From positions 1 to 64,000 of the forward strand of contig JARGSG010000107.1 in the NCBI GenBank assembly GCA_030374805.1: a DNA stretch of 64,000 bases, in the 5' to 3' direction. A program made the position numbers and the translations under genes. Below the pieces are notes generated by a model. That model was not told where the DNA came from. It ran no database searches and saw only the letters and a list, made by a program, of their open reading frames with translations. This DNA comes from Gracilaria gracilis. Lineage: Eukaryota > Rhodophyta > Florideophyceae > Gracilariales > Gracilariaceae. Of this stretch, positions 18,259 through 29,436 are shown piece after piece (position 1 is the first letter of the stretch; every line of letters starts with the position of its first letter).

Positions 18259-18995
18259 TTCGAAGGACTGCAAGGGTCTCGGAAACTGAAGGATTCAAAA
18301 CAGTATTTAGCTCGTTCGTCAGACTGCGTGAAAGCCGTTTTGATTAGCACGATCTTCTCAAGACTGACCGAAACAGCCAGCCTTCCTTCGCACCAAGGGA
18401 AAAACGGTAGCCTTCTTCACGTTTTAGCTCGCTTCACTTCGTCTGTGGATGAAGAACAGTTTTAGTAACTTCTATCGTAGGTGAATCTACCGACGGCATA
18501 ACCAACTGACAAGGGTAGTCGAGATGAAATATGTAAATGTAATTATTTCAATTACACCTTAATTGCATGTTGCACGCACTCATCACTGATGATGAGTCAT
18601 CCATCACCACGAAGGCGGCCCGCAGTCTGCGAGGACGCGCAGGTGCGACGAAGGCGATGCATGGCATGGGACGAGCTCTCTTGACGACGGGTTTCAACTC
18701 ACGAGCTTCAGCTGCAACTTCCCTTAGCGTCCTATGCGCCTGCAACTATTGAATGTAACTGATGCTGGGGTGGTTCGGTTACCACTCTACTGAAAGCACA
18801 AAAGCAGCCAGTCTGAATTAGCATCCTTCTGTTGTCGAAACGGCCTACTGCCATCCCAAACTCGTGATGGGCCCCATGTTGCTCATGTTATCTGCGAGTC
18901 CGGACCAACTCCCATCCCCCTGATTGCTCAAATGCCTCGTAACTTCTACGGGCGCCTGATGCTCCTATCGAAACCTTTGTTAAACGAATTAGACA
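18259..18995. other. Intergenic between MED8-like gene and secreted protein gene
   Basis: Divergent upstream regions of two genes; no clear TATA box or RNA gene is seen. An ACAAGGGTAG motif lies at about 18509. Confidence 0.4.
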
Positions 18996-19793
18996 ATGAG
19001 GGCGCTGCAACTACTGGTCAGCGTTCTTCTTTTTCTATCGCCAGCCTATTCGCAAACATGCCAGCTGACCGAATCAATTGATGTGGGGAGGTTTGTATCC
19101 GCGTATCGCTCTGCCTTTCGGGACCAAGTTGGAAACACGCAGCGAAATTTAGTCAGAGATGCCCAAAATCTGTTAGAGGACCTTCGAGAAGAATTTGTTC
19201 CGAACACTGGTGTCGATTGCCTTGCACGTGCGCGTATTGGATACGACTATTGCAGCACTTGTGTTCGTCAACTAGGATTCAGGGTTCCACGCGACTGGTT
19301 TGCTAGGAAAGAACAACGTGCCAGAAGGAGACAAAGCGATTTTGTCCAGCAGCTGAGGAAAAAGGCTTGTAAGAGGGACCGATGCAAGCGACATGCGAAA
19401 CAAAGCCCTTCGCCGATGCCTTCGCCTTTAATGTATATTACTTCCCCTCAGCCCTCTTCGTTTCCCTTGTCTTTCGCAGTGGCTGTGGTGGTGGAACTGG
19501 GTTCTGCTCGAATCGTCTATCAAGCGAGTACCGACGATCCGAACTCGCTACGGCCCACCCTTGAGGGTATAATATCTGAATACTCGAGTGTAGGTATGGA
19601 ACAGAAATACTTCGAATGTGCCTCGGCAGGCCTCCAGACTATCGGAGTGATCGACAGAACCGCAAGTGCTATAGCCAGTGGATGTTTGAACAACTGGAAT
19701 ATCGCTTGTCTTGAGCAGTATTTGATAATGAACTTATGTCCCTCCGTCTCTGACTGTGATGCAGGAGGCATGAGCATCACGAACATATGTTAG
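18996..19793 (+). CDS. Secreted cysteine-containing protein of unknown function
   Basis: The frame encodes 265 residues. A classical signal peptide is visible (MRALQLLVSVLLFLSPAYSQ) with likely cleavage after the Ala-Tyr-Ser region. The mature N-terminal part is helical and charged with cysteines (CLARARIGYDYCSTCVRQLG), then a strongly basic patch, a Pro/Ser linker and a second Cys-bearing domain ending CDAGGMSITNIC. The cysteine pattern suggests disulfides and an extracellular or cell-wall location. I recognise no family. The basic patch could alternatively be a processing site. Confidence 0.65.
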   Translation: MRALQLLVSVLLFLSPAYSQTCQLTESIDVGRFVSAYRSAFRDQVGNTQRNLVRDAQNLLEDLREEFVPNTGVDCLARARIGYDYCSTCVRQLGFRVPRDWFARKEQRARRRQSDFVQQLRKKACKRDRCKRHAKQSPSPMPSPLMYITSPQPSSFPLSFAVAVVVELGSARIVYQASTDDPNSLRPTLEGIISEYSSVGMEQKYFECASAGLQTIGVIDRTASAIASGCLNNWNIACLEQYLIMNLCPSVSDCDAGGMSITNIC

Positions 19794-22700
19794 AGATTGT
19801 TACTGCGACACTAACAGTGTAATCGTGTATCCTTGTTCCGTTCCGGCGCTAAAGTTTCTTCCTCACCAATAAGTCTTCTTTGATGGCCCGCTACGGGCCA
19901 ACACATATCTTGCGTTACAAAGCCCATTATAAGAATGATGATTCCCAGCATGTGTTCGTTCTGTCCGGAGTAGTTTGTGGAAGGGTTGAATCTGCTAATA
20001 GGATCCGTAGTTCATAAGTGTTTGGTTCAGCGAGCCATAAGCTTACGTTCCTGACTGCGGTCGTGTCATAACTAGATTAATTCGGTGAGCTACGTGCACA
20101 CTTAAACCTAAGTCAGAGGTTTTCCTTCTTGGGGCACGTGTCTGGGAAGCCGCGGATTCTCACAGACAATCACATTCAAGTTAGGTCACCATCGCTCGCA
20201 GCAGCTTTCGTTTGTTGTGCGGTTGGAAACAACAACAAGAGCCCTACATTTGTGAGCACAACTGATGATTTCAAGTGTGGTCTGTACCGAGTGCACACTC
20301 TGCCGCAACTCCTGCATGGATGCAAACATTATCAAACAACTTGTTATGGCCAAACCATAGTTGTATTACATGATGCAAGACATTAAATGCCACCGTCTTC
20401 CCGGGGTTGGAGTCCACCTCAAGAGAAAGCGAGATTCGTTCCCCAATTTGTTGCTCTAGATACAATCATTGAGCCACTTCACTTCCCTTCTTCCGTCAGT
20501 GTGAAATCGAAGAGCACGAGGTATGATAGAAGCAAGCATAAATAGCTTTGTGAAGTATTTAAACAATCCGGGTACCGTTGGTAACGCACGAATTGTTGAA
20601 CCTCTGTGCGTAACGCTCTCGTGCCTTAGAGCAAAATTCAGCGAGAGAGCATACCAACGGCACTTCATTGTGCCTAAAAGCGGAGGGGTCATACATCAGT
20701 GTTCCACATTTAAGACACCCTTGATCATCATCACCATGATGGTGATGGTACACGTCAACTAATCACTTCGGTCAGTTAATCGATATAGCCACTGAGAGAA
20801 GGAGTCAAAGGCACCGTTCTCTTGCATGATGTTATCGATTGACTCTTCGCGAGACCACAGCTCATATCGATATCCGTCTCTGCAACCCCACACGAGGTTA
20901 TCGGGTGAGGACCGCGGTATACCTCAGATAGAAGGTTATAGCTCAACACGTGCCCCAAACAGCCGACCGATGGGGTGGTCGTTTTGGATATGCCCGTCAG
21001 CCACTCGAAATGCAATATGATGATCTCAGCGAAAAGAACTAGAGAATGTCCCCGTAAAGGATGTGACTGCAAGGCAGTGCATATTTTGAAGTGGGAAGGC
21101 ATTGAGGATTCTCGGGGTTTAGGATAACGGGTATGTCTAAATAGACATTCAGGAACGCACCACTATGGGATTCTGCTGTCATTGAAGGAGTATTCCACGC
21201 ACCGCAGGTGCAGTCCGTATGAGAAATCATGGGACTCGAGCTCGGGACTCTGAACTCAAGACAACCATTTCACACGATGTGAGGAACGAATGTGAAATAC
21301 CTGTGGCAAAGCACGAGATCAGCATAGACAGGTGGGAAGCAAAGTATATTGGAACGTGAAGATGGAACTCATGCGGCACAGAGACTTCAAGCCCAAGTCG
21401 AAGTCTATGACATGGCGATGATATAAATAGGGATGAGTTGTCATTCACCAGTATGCATTTGGCCGACACGGTTGAAGAGCCTCGGTTTTCTCTAATTCCG
21501 ACATGAACGTTCAATTACTAAGTAGACTGAAGGAAAACTTGATTGCACCCGTAAAAGATACAAAAGTCAAACTCTCTCTCATCAGGAAGGCTGACATTCT
21601 ATATGGTTTTGTATAATCATATCCTTCTTTCTCTCTCTTCATTAAGAGCGGACTCGTTGACTTTTCGTAGCACACAAGGTTTGCGGAATTCCTCTAACGC
21701 CCTACAATGTTTCGCCGACAAAACCAAGCCATTAGGTGCAAAGCTACAACTGGGACCCGCCCAAATCCTGCGAAGTCTATAGTGTCGGTCAACCAACGAG
21801 GATCCTAGTTTTCTTGTGTACGGTTTAATAGTCAATAACAATGTTACTGATATCATCCGAAAATGGCCTGAAAAAGTGCTGGCCTTCTTAGTGAGAGAGA
21901 GTTTCTTTAACCAGAAACGCACTACATTTAGTTGTAATTAAGCTAGATGTGCCTATAAATGAGAGAGAGAGAGAGAGAGGTTCCACCCCTGGTGCTCAGC
22001 AACTCTACGCTCTACTAGGAATAGACGCAGGTGCTTGCGACAAACAACGTTTTTTAACAACAGGTTCTCCTTCGTTAGTGTGGTCCACTACTCATTGCGA
22101 GTATGAGGAGAACTATACCATGCATTGATAACTCTCTCTCAGACAACAAGAATAAAAACAGTACAAACTCACATCAGCTACTCAGTTTTGTATTGATGGA
22201 GAAACGTCTGCGTATCTACAGCAGCGAGTGTTCTCGGTTCTAGTTTATGTGCGTACCGCTGTGCACACGTTCTGGTCTCTTTGAAAGTTGGGAACACTCA
22301 AGTCGTCATGCGGAAGAGTTCGCACCATGTTTATCTAAACTGCGTCTTGTATCCGGAATCCTCCTAGTGTGTATGGATATTACTCGTAGCTGTGGAATTG
22401 CACAGGAGCCCGATCTCTTTATCAACGGTTAGCCCTATATCCAAAAAAGGATGACCCAAACCTTCCCGATAACGTACTGGCCGGATATAAAGAACCTCTT
22501 ACAAATGTAGCCGGTCTACTACTACGGAGGTAAGGTTAGATAGCCCTCTTGAAGCTTCCTATGATAACATCACGATGAAGGTAGAGAGTAGAGGTGTCGT
22601 GGACAACGGTAGTAGATCCGCCGAGCGACGTGATAGACCGCTCACGGGCCCGAACTGAAAGGGGATTTTGCTCAAATTCTGAAATGTGGCGAAAAGCTAC

Positions 22701-22864
22701 GCAAAGTGCGTGCGAAGTGCATGCAAAACTGAATTTTGTAACACATGACGTGCGGAATAAAACTGACGGCCTCCAACTGACTGCTGTGGCGTTGCACGCT
22801 TGTACAAAGGTGCGTGCGCAATCTCTCCGTTCCCAGCGCTGAGCATTACCGTCGCGCCCTCAAC
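19794..22864. other. Long intergenic region, 3.1 kb, no gene recognised
   Basis: Six-frame content is short, unsupported frames. Visible items are a TATA-like TATAAAT near 21954 followed by a (GA)n microsatellite at 21961-21979, and a small CATCACCAT/ATGGTGATG palindrome near 20737. Confidence 0.5.
21961..21979. repeat. (GA)n microsatellite
   Basis: An uninterrupted GA dinucleotide run of about 19 bases. Confidence 0.95.
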
Positions 22865-25402
22865 ATGAGCAACCGACCTCTTCCTCGGTCTACCACTGCC
22901 TCTGCCATGGATGTCTCACATCGTCGCCAGCAACAGCGCGCTCCTTCTTTTGACGGCCTCGTTGCCGGCGGCAAACCAGCCCGCGACCCGTACTTGACCC
23001 GCGTGGTAATTATGGTCGACGAAGCAACTGAACCCGGATTGACAGACGAACAGGCGGCAAAGCATCGATCAGCTATCGTCAGCCTGTTGCTCAATAGGGG
23101 TCAGAATATGCCACATTCGCTGCATAACACTGACCCCGGTCCAGCTGTTGCGTACGCGTTACGGAAAAGACTCAAGAGTGAGGATGAGCTTGCCGTGCTT
23201 AGCACTCTCACTCTGCTCGATGAGCTCATGCGCGTCGTACCCTACTTCTATCGCCAAGTTGCAAACGAAAAGTTCTTTAGACGTCTGTGGCGCTTCGTTG
23301 TGCCAGACTACAAGAATGGCGTCAAGTCTATGATTCCAATATTCGGAAAGCCCAAGCTGCATGCTGGTTATCGTGACCACTCAGAAGTGGCCAATAGAGT
23401 CAAGATTTTAATCAGGGCCTGGGCAGAAGAGCTTTCTGTTATGTTTGAGGGTCGTTATGAACCACATGCTGGGTTCCTCATCGAGCGCTACAATAGCAAG
23501 CGTATTCGCATCCCTTTCCCGGAAGTCCCTAGAACCGGAACCCCATGGGTCTGTCCCGTAGATCTTTCGAGACTTAGCTCGTACTTCAAGGAGACAAAGA
23601 CCCGTGCGCCAACTGAAGAAGCCATAACTCTTGCTGGGGCCGAGAATACTGTCGAATTGTTTGCCAATTTGGTAGAGAATGCCAGCCGCATTGAAGACTT
23701 GAAAGAAGAAGTCTGTCAAGAACTAGCGCAACGGTGCAGGCATATATCGAACAATCTAACAAAACTTAGCATGAGCATGAGCAAAGAAGAAGAGTTAACC
23801 CGCGCAATTGCTGTTAGTGAAAAGCTTCAAAAAGCTCTCGCGCTGTATAAGCGAAGCTTGGAGAATGGGAGAGTTGAACGAGCTATTCCTGTCGTTGATT
23901 CAGCTAGTCTGGAAAGTGAGGAAGAAAGATACGACCGTGGAGGCCCGAGGCCGATGTCGTCCAGAAGTCTTGAGCGATACAACAGCATGCCTCCCCGATC
24001 CTTTCAGTATAGTGATTCTTCGGAGTACTCGAGTTCAGGGAAGCGTGATTGGGATAGTCGCGAAAAAGCAGACTGGCGCACAAAAGATCGACCTCAACGT
24101 ACAAGATATGATCCAGAAAAAGCTTCAGAGAGCAGACGCGCTCCTCCGGTTGAAGAACGTGAAGAGCGACCGCGCCCTAGGGAGTATAGACGGAGCGTCA
24201 CCGTGACTCCGACTTCAAAGCGAAGGGGATCTCATGAAGAGAATGACAAAGACGTATCCGCAGATAAGCGAGAGAAACGCCAGTTGACGAAGGCAAGAAG
24301 TCGCCGGGAGAAGAGTGACAGTGATTTGCCAAAAGTAGCGAAGGAGAAGAAGAAACCAAGTTCCTCTAAGAAGAAGAATCTTATCTCTGTTCAGGATGGA
24401 ACTTCCTCTGAGTCTTCTTCAGAAGAGGAAGACACGAATGCCCAAGCATTTACAATGCTGGCAGAAAGATATTCAACCAAAACATCTCAGAAGCATAAAA
24501 GCAAACCACGGGAATCAAGACATACGAAAGCTGCAAAGCAATCTTCAGCCCAGGCAAGCAGCTCTACGACTACTCCAAGCTCGAGCACTCAGAATATGCC
24601 ACCAATCTCCAACCTGTCTTTAAACCCGGCGGCCTACTATTCTTCTATGCCAGGAATGGGATATAATCCGATGATGATGATGCCTAACCCGTATGCCATG
24701 TACGGTTCTGTGGCACATGTGCCCATGCAGGACCCAATGGGGATGTACAAAGCTTATCAAACCGTGAACCCAGCGATGTATTACAATACAGTTAGTCCCC
24801 AAATGTATTCATCATTTTCGCCGAACGTTCCCGGACTAACGCAAATGCCAAACTTTCAGATGGCGGGAGGTGGTCCATCTTCGGCGGCTGGACAATCCAG
24901 TTCTGCACCAACCCCGTCGCTTCCGGGACCGAGTGTTGACGCCAATACTGGAACAGGCCAATTGGAGACTTCGGGAATCCCTGCTGAGGGACCTGGTTCT
25001 CAGAACCCGTCATCCCTGTCTGGTTCAGCGCTCGCTCCGCCCTTGATGAATTCCTATTATTCAAGTGTCCCGGGAATGTCCGTTATGCCACAACCTATGA
25101 TGGCACAACCTGGATTTGTTTCAAACCCTCAGGATGCTACAACCGGTACAACAGCTGTTGGCAATCAATCTGTCGCAGACGGTCAGGCAGAAGCATACAG
25201 GAATGCAATGAACCAAGCAGCGGTTGCATATCATGCCGCGGCGGCCATGTATCGGAGCGTTCAAGGAGAAGCTCCTGTCGTCTCACAGCAGATGCACCCG
25301 ACTAATGTGCCAAATAGTGGCAGAACTCTTTCTCCGAAGAACAGCTCTGTTCCATCCGGTTCTGTATCTGCAGTAGCCAAAGGAGAAGAAACTAAGGAGT
25401 AA
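22865..25402 (+). CDS. VHS-GAT domain adaptor (TOM1/LSB5-like)
   Basis: A predicted cytosolic/endosomal adaptor in clathrin- and ubiquitin-dependent sorting, 845 residues. The start is ATG 22865; a GTG lies 17 codons upstream in frame. A VHS domain occupies about residues 40-208 (ALRKRLKSEDELAVLSTLTL then LDELM, the typical helical core), and a GAT-like three-helix region about 250-340 (ENTVELFANLVENASRIEDL). VHS plus GAT without GAE is the TOM1/LSB5 layout, used in several lineages in place of ESCRT-0. The remainder is disordered: a Ser/Arg/Lys/Glu-rich middle and a Met/Pro/Gln/Ser-rich tail with many Pro-Met and Asn-Pro pairs. The exact orthologue is uncertain. Confidence 0.8.
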   Translation: MSNRPLPRSTTASAMDVSHRRQQQRAPSFDGLVAGGKPARDPYLTRVVIMVDEATEPGLTDEQAAKHRSAIVSLLLNRGQNMPHSLHNTDPGPAVAYALRKRLKSEDELAVLSTLTLLDELMRVVPYFYRQVANEKFFRRLWRFVVPDYKNGVKSMIPIFGKPKLHAGYRDHSEVANRVKILIRAWAEELSVMFEGRYEPHAGFLIERYNSKRIRIPFPEVPRTGTPWVCPVDLSRLSSYFKETKTRAPTEEAITLAGAENTVELFANLVENASRIEDLKEEVCQELAQRCRHISNNLTKLSMSMSKEEELTRAIAVSEKLQKALALYKRSLENGRVERAIPVVDSASLESEEERYDRGGPRPMSSRSLERYNSMPPRSFQYSDSSEYSSSGKRDWDSREKADWRTKDRPQRTRYDPEKASESRRAPPVEEREERPRPREYRRSVTVTPTSKRRGSHEENDKDVSADKREKRQLTKARSRREKSDSDLPKVAKEKKKPSSSKKKNLISVQDGTSSESSSEEEDTNAQAFTMLAERYSTKTSQKHKSKPRESRHTKAAKQSSAQASSSTTTPSSSTQNMPPISNLSLNPAAYYSSMPGMGYNPMMMMPNPYAMYGSVAHVPMQDPMGMYKAYQTVNPAMYYNTVSPQMYSSFSPNVPGLTQMPNFQMAGGGPSSAAGQSSSAPTPSLPGPSVDANTGTGQLETSGIPAEGPGSQNPSSLSGSALAPPLMNSYYSSVPGMSVMPQPMMAQPGFVSNPQDATTGTTAVGNQSVADGQAEAYRNAMNQAAVAYHAAAAMYRSVQGEAPVVSQQMHPTNVPNSGRTLSPKNSSVPSGSVSAVAKGEETKE

Positions 25403-26116
25403 TAAGGAGTAATATGTGACTTAAGTGCGGAAGGAGTACATCCACAGGCTTCCGCCCCGCACTTGAACGCTTTGCCTAACCAGTTGGGAATGGTTCCTTC
25501 TGCATATAGTGATTAATGACGAGAAAGCACACAGTTCTTTCCCGATCTTCCGAGCGACATTAGACACACCGTGGAAGAATGCCCAGTTGTCGTTGCTTCT
25601 AGTTCGTTCGTGTGCATTGATTCGAACTGCCTACCTGAAACGCTAGCGAGCTGACAGGCCTGCTTGGAATAGCGAAACGGTAATGGCAAGTTTCAGATAC
25701 CATTTCAAAACCCTGTCACATGATGGAGTTAAAGAGTTGTCGAACATCTCTATCATGTAAATGGAAACTGTAAAGAATTTCGGATGTAACAGTTATGTCA
25801 TTTGAAGTAGCGATGTCCACCTTGACAGGAAGCTTGGTTTCGTGCCCATGAAAGCTGGGGTACGTCCGGTAGATAGATCTGAAAAGAGGGGCTCCTGGTG
25901 ACAGGCTACCGTTATTTGGACGATGAACTCTCCTACTACGCGTGCCTCGCTTGCGTATTACCTGGCTTGTACATAGTATGTCTTCTACGTTATCACTGCT
26001 ACTCCAGAGCACTTTTTACGAAACAAGCTCACCAATTAATTGATCTGAAGGTCGAGCTAAGATAGCTTTGGTGCAATGTTTACCTAGAACGGGAATAGGT
26101 CTCGAGCGGAAGTCAA
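25403..26116. other. Convergent 3' regions between VHS-GAT and importin genes
   Basis: No gene is seen. This interval should hold both transcription ends; a clear AATAAA was not identified. Confidence 0.45.
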
Positions 26117-28759
26117 TTACGATCTGAAGATGGCATAGTACGCCAAAGTGGCTATTTCGCTAGTTCTCTCATCTGCGGAGCCTGACCCTCGCTCAACGAG
26201 GGCTTGTAACCATGCTTTTTGCTTTGCAACCGGTTGGAATTGCGGCACCGCGTCAACAATATCTCCCATTAATCCCATTATATCTCTTAGCATCACCTCA
26301 GATGTTGGTACGAGAGTGTTGGTACTGTCCGTTACCATGACTTCACAGAAGCCCAAGATCCAGTCTAAGTGTGGATGTAGAATCTCTTGTTTGTTATCAT
26401 CTTTTAACCCGCTGACAATCCCTGTGTACGATTCCAAAATCGCTTCGCGCAAAGCAACAACCCATTCTATAGTGTCATAGTCATCTGGCACAATTTCTAG
26501 CTGAACGCTGGACTCTGCGGCCTGTTTCATGCAATCCATGACTGGCTTCAAATACGTTTCGAAATGACCTTTCACAGACATTGCGATATCACCGAAGCAG
26601 CCCATAATTCCAGGCTTAACAGTACGATTAAGAGTAGGGCTTTTAAGGGCTTCCAGAAGAAGAGATACAATCGTATTTGCGTACGGAATCAATCCCTTAC
26701 CCAAACCTCTGCATATCTCCCCGGCGACACCCACAGAGACTCCAACCATTTGATGAGCTTGTAAGTTTCCAAGCGCTTGCTGAAGAAAAGGCATAAAATG
26801 AGCCATGTATCTGTTAAACTCCTTCCCAAGGACATGGGCCAAAGCCCCGACGGCCAAGAACGCGTCTTCCAGAGATGCTTCCGACCCTGGGACCTGAAAT
26901 ACATTCAAGTAATCTCTCATCAAATGATCAGCATGTGGTACGACCTGCTCCATAGTTAATCTGTGTGTAGCGGTCGTCAAAGCCCCACAAACCAAGCCCA
27001 CCTTTTCAATTGTGTCCATCTGCTCTACTTCACTTAATGCTCTAGGAACGGCATTGAGGGCGGCTTCTAGCTTATCTCTCAGCAAAGGAACACATGATGC
27101 AATAAACGGCAGTGCATCTCTTGTGACGCTTCGGAAAAGTGCGTTAATGGTTTCGTATGCTGAGATACGCAAATTGGAATCACATGCATCATCTCGGTCA
27201 GCCGTCTGCATCAGGCATGTAAGAAGGGGCTGAAAGTGTTCTGTCAAGGGCCCGCTCTCTTCTTCGCGTTCTTCGCAAAACCTTTCGGCTATATTATGAA
27301 TTGCATAGCAAATATGTGCAGCCAGATCCGGATTCTCAGCGGCCATGAGAGAGCATTGAAGACACTCAACAAGTGATTTCAAATGGCTTAGGGTGGTGGA
27401 TCTATCCACAAGAACGACACGCGCAAGAGTCCATGCCGTAGTGTCCTTGACGGCAAGGCTGGGGTCGCGAACTAGAGTCTCTATTAGTACTGTGATGGCT
27501 TCCCTCACGAGATTGCGGATTTCAAGCTCGGGTGGTCCTTCAAGTACACTGCCAAACACGAGTATGGCAGCTTCACGGGAACGCCAGTTGGCCTGATCAC
27601 GAATATTAGATTCAATGAATGGTTGCACAAGTCCGAGGACGGTGTTAGGAGCGGCTTGCGCGAGCAACTCTATGCAGGCCCCAGCCGCAGTTGCTATGTT
27701 CCACGATGAATCCTCGAGAGGATCATCTTCCTGCCTCTTCAAGGAATCAAATATAGGACCACAAAGGTAAGGAAGAGCGTGCGTGACAAATTCCTCACTC
27801 TTTCTCGAAGGTGATCTAGTAGGGTCCGCTGTCTCACTGTCATATAAGATGGAGACCTCTTCTTCAGCTACCGTAGACCAAAACTCAATGGCCTGCATTG
27901 CGACTGGCTCAACGTCATTTCTGATTGCATTTTCAGTTAGTGTATATATATCTCGAATGTACTCCGAGAGCTTTTCATAGTAGTTTTCGGCGACTTTAAC
28001 GAGGCCTTCGAAGGCGGCCTGGCGCACCTGGACGTCGCCTGATTTGGCTGCTTCGCATATAGTATTGACGATGGCCGCTCTCTCGGCGGGAATTTCAAAC
28101 TGAGCCCTCGCAAATTCAAGAGTATTATTGAGGGCATTAGTGGCAGCCAGTCGAACTAAACCCGCAGACTGTTCCGAGCTCCCAGCGCCACCAGGATAAG
28201 CCATTCCCTGTACAACGGCTGTGAGGATTTGGTTGGACTGAGTTGATAATACATCATCGAGACGATCACCGATTCCTGCTTCCTCACAAGTGTAACCAAG
28301 GGCCTCCAAAGATGACTGTTTCACGTGATCTTCCAGAGAGGCGGCGCTGCGCAACAAGTCAGAAATTAACGAATCCCATGCACCGCGAGCTACATCCATT
28401 GCTGCGACCTTTGCAATTACTTGAGCTGCCGCTCTGCGAGGTTCAGGAGCACGTGCGGCAAGGGCACGCAGCAGACTACTGCGAATGTGCGCCTTAGCAT
28501 TCTCTTCAATGGACCGTACCCACCTTTCATGTAGGTGGTGTTTAACGGCGAGATCTCTCGTGTAGATGGCATTCTTTATAATAAGACCTGCGAGACGACG
28601 AGATTCGGGGTCATTTTCTTCGCCAGCTAGATGGTCGACAAGGGTAGTTAAGTACAACCCTGGATTGTTCTCCTCGGCTTCCTTGAGCACCCGCTCGGCA
28701 TGTGTACGAGTCTCAGCATTGGCCGACTGGGCTGATAGTAGGATCTGGGTGACGTCCAT
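26117..28759 (-). CDS. KPNB1: Importin subunit beta-1 (karyopherin beta)
   Basis: The main nuclear import receptor: it binds importin alpha or cargo and releases it on RanGTP binding. The protein has 880 residues from ATG 28759 (a TTG six codons upstream is disregarded), matching the usual length of about 876. The N-terminal region carries the Ran-binding HEAT repeats (AGLIIKNAIYTRDLAVKHHL followed by ERW), and HEAT repeats run to the end. ESSWNIATAAGACIELLAQA is a conserved importin-beta stretch, followed by acidic loop and late-repeat signatures such as GVAGEICRGLGKGLIPY. It is a single exon with no internal stop. It is transcribed divergently from the eL36 gene. Confidence 0.95.
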   Translation of the reverse strand: MDVTQILLSAQSANAETRTHAERVLKEAEENNPGLYLTTLVDHLAGEENDPESRRLAGLIIKNAIYTRDLAVKHHLHERWVRSIEENAKAHIRSSLLRALAARAPEPRRAAAQVIAKVAAMDVARGAWDSLISDLLRSAASLEDHVKQSSLEALGYTCEEAGIGDRLDDVLSTQSNQILTAVVQGMAYPGGAGSSEQSAGLVRLAATNALNNTLEFARAQFEIPAERAAIVNTICEAAKSGDVQVRQAAFEGLVKVAENYYEKLSEYIRDIYTLTENAIRNDVEPVAMQAIEFWSTVAEEEVSILYDSETADPTRSPSRKSEEFVTHALPYLCGPIFDSLKRQEDDPLEDSSWNIATAAGACIELLAQAAPNTVLGLVQPFIESNIRDQANWRSREAAILVFGSVLEGPPELEIRNLVREAITVLIETLVRDPSLAVKDTTAWTLARVVLVDRSTTLSHLKSLVECLQCSLMAAENPDLAAHICYAIHNIAERFCEEREEESGPLTEHFQPLLTCLMQTADRDDACDSNLRISAYETINALFRSVTRDALPFIASCVPLLRDKLEAALNAVPRALSEVEQMDTIEKVGLVCGALTTATHRLTMEQVVPHADHLMRDYLNVFQVPGSEASLEDAFLAVGALAHVLGKEFNRYMAHFMPFLQQALGNLQAHQMVGVSVGVAGEICRGLGKGLIPYANTIVSLLLEALKSPTLNRTVKPGIMGCFGDIAMSVKGHFETYLKPVMDCMKQAAESSVQLEIVPDDYDTIEWVVALREAILESYTGIVSGLKDDNKQEILHPHLDWILGFCEVMVTDSTNTLVPTSEVMLRDIMGLMGDIVDAVPQFQPVAKQKAWLQALVERGSGSADERTSEIATLAYYAIFRS

Positions 28760-29142
28760 TGCGAGAGGCGCGGTCAAGGGGGAGGAGGTGTGTAATGGCG
28801 GCGATGGAGCACAACAGATCTACCGCCGGGCATCGAGGGCAACGCACGGTGGAGGGCGACGGGCCGCGACAATCGGCGCTTCGTCTCGAATGCAGGATGA
28901 CAGTCGGAGCGTGGCAAAGGTTGGTTGGACGTGGCCACGTACGACAGTGTTCCCGTGGATGCGCGGACTCGTGGCCAGCTGTAACCACACGTTGAGGATC
29001 GCTTTAAACTGATCGCCGTCGACGATAGGACCCGCCTCGACGTTATCCCGTCCGTCACCAACAGTTCTTCACCCACTCCACAGGCTGCACGATCGCGTCG
29101 ATTAACGACAAGAACAAAGTGAGAAAAGGTCTTGAAGCAATA
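28760..29142. promoter_or_regulatory. Bidirectional promoter region, importin beta / eL36
   Basis: A GC-rich 383-bp gap separates two divergent housekeeping start codons, so both promoters must lie here. No TATA box is apparent. Pyrimidine tracts preceding the eL36 ATG are not prominent. Confidence 0.6.
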
Positions 29143-29436
29143 ATGGCAGGAATCGCAATTGGTGTAAACAAGGGGCATATCGTCACCAAGCGTCAGCCCC
29201 TCCAGAAGCGCTCGGCAGCCATGAAAGGTAAAGTCACCGCAAGGAACGTTGTCGTGCGCGAGGTTGTCAGGGAAGTTTGCGGCTTCTCTCCTTATGAAAA
29301 GCGCATTCTCGAACTTCTTCGTATTGGCAAAGACAAGCGAGCTCTAAAATTTGCCAAGAAGCGTTTGGGAACACATCTTCGTGCAAAAAGAAAGCGTGAG
29401 GAGTTGGCTGACGCCCTTCGCAGTAAGAGGAGTTGA
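29143..29436 (+). CDS. RPL36: 60S ribosomal protein L36 (eL36)
   Basis: A structural protein of the cytosolic large ribosomal subunit, 97 residues from ATG 29143 (a GTG eight codons upstream is ignored). Family signatures are clear: [13 protein letters not shown] at the N-terminus, [13 protein letters not shown] in the middle, [20 protein letters not shown] and the basic end [12 protein letters not shown]. The size matches the family (about 100-106). It is intronless. Confidence 0.96.
   Translation: MAGIAIGVNKGHIVTKRQPLQKRSAAMKGKVTARNVVVREVVREVCGFSPYEKRILELLRIGKDKRALKFAKKRLGTHLRAKRKREELADALRSKRS

Noticed and set aside
25605..25680. tRNA-like GATTCGAAC on the plus strand
   Set aside because: The flanking bases do not form a T-stem and no acceptor or anticodon stem pairs.
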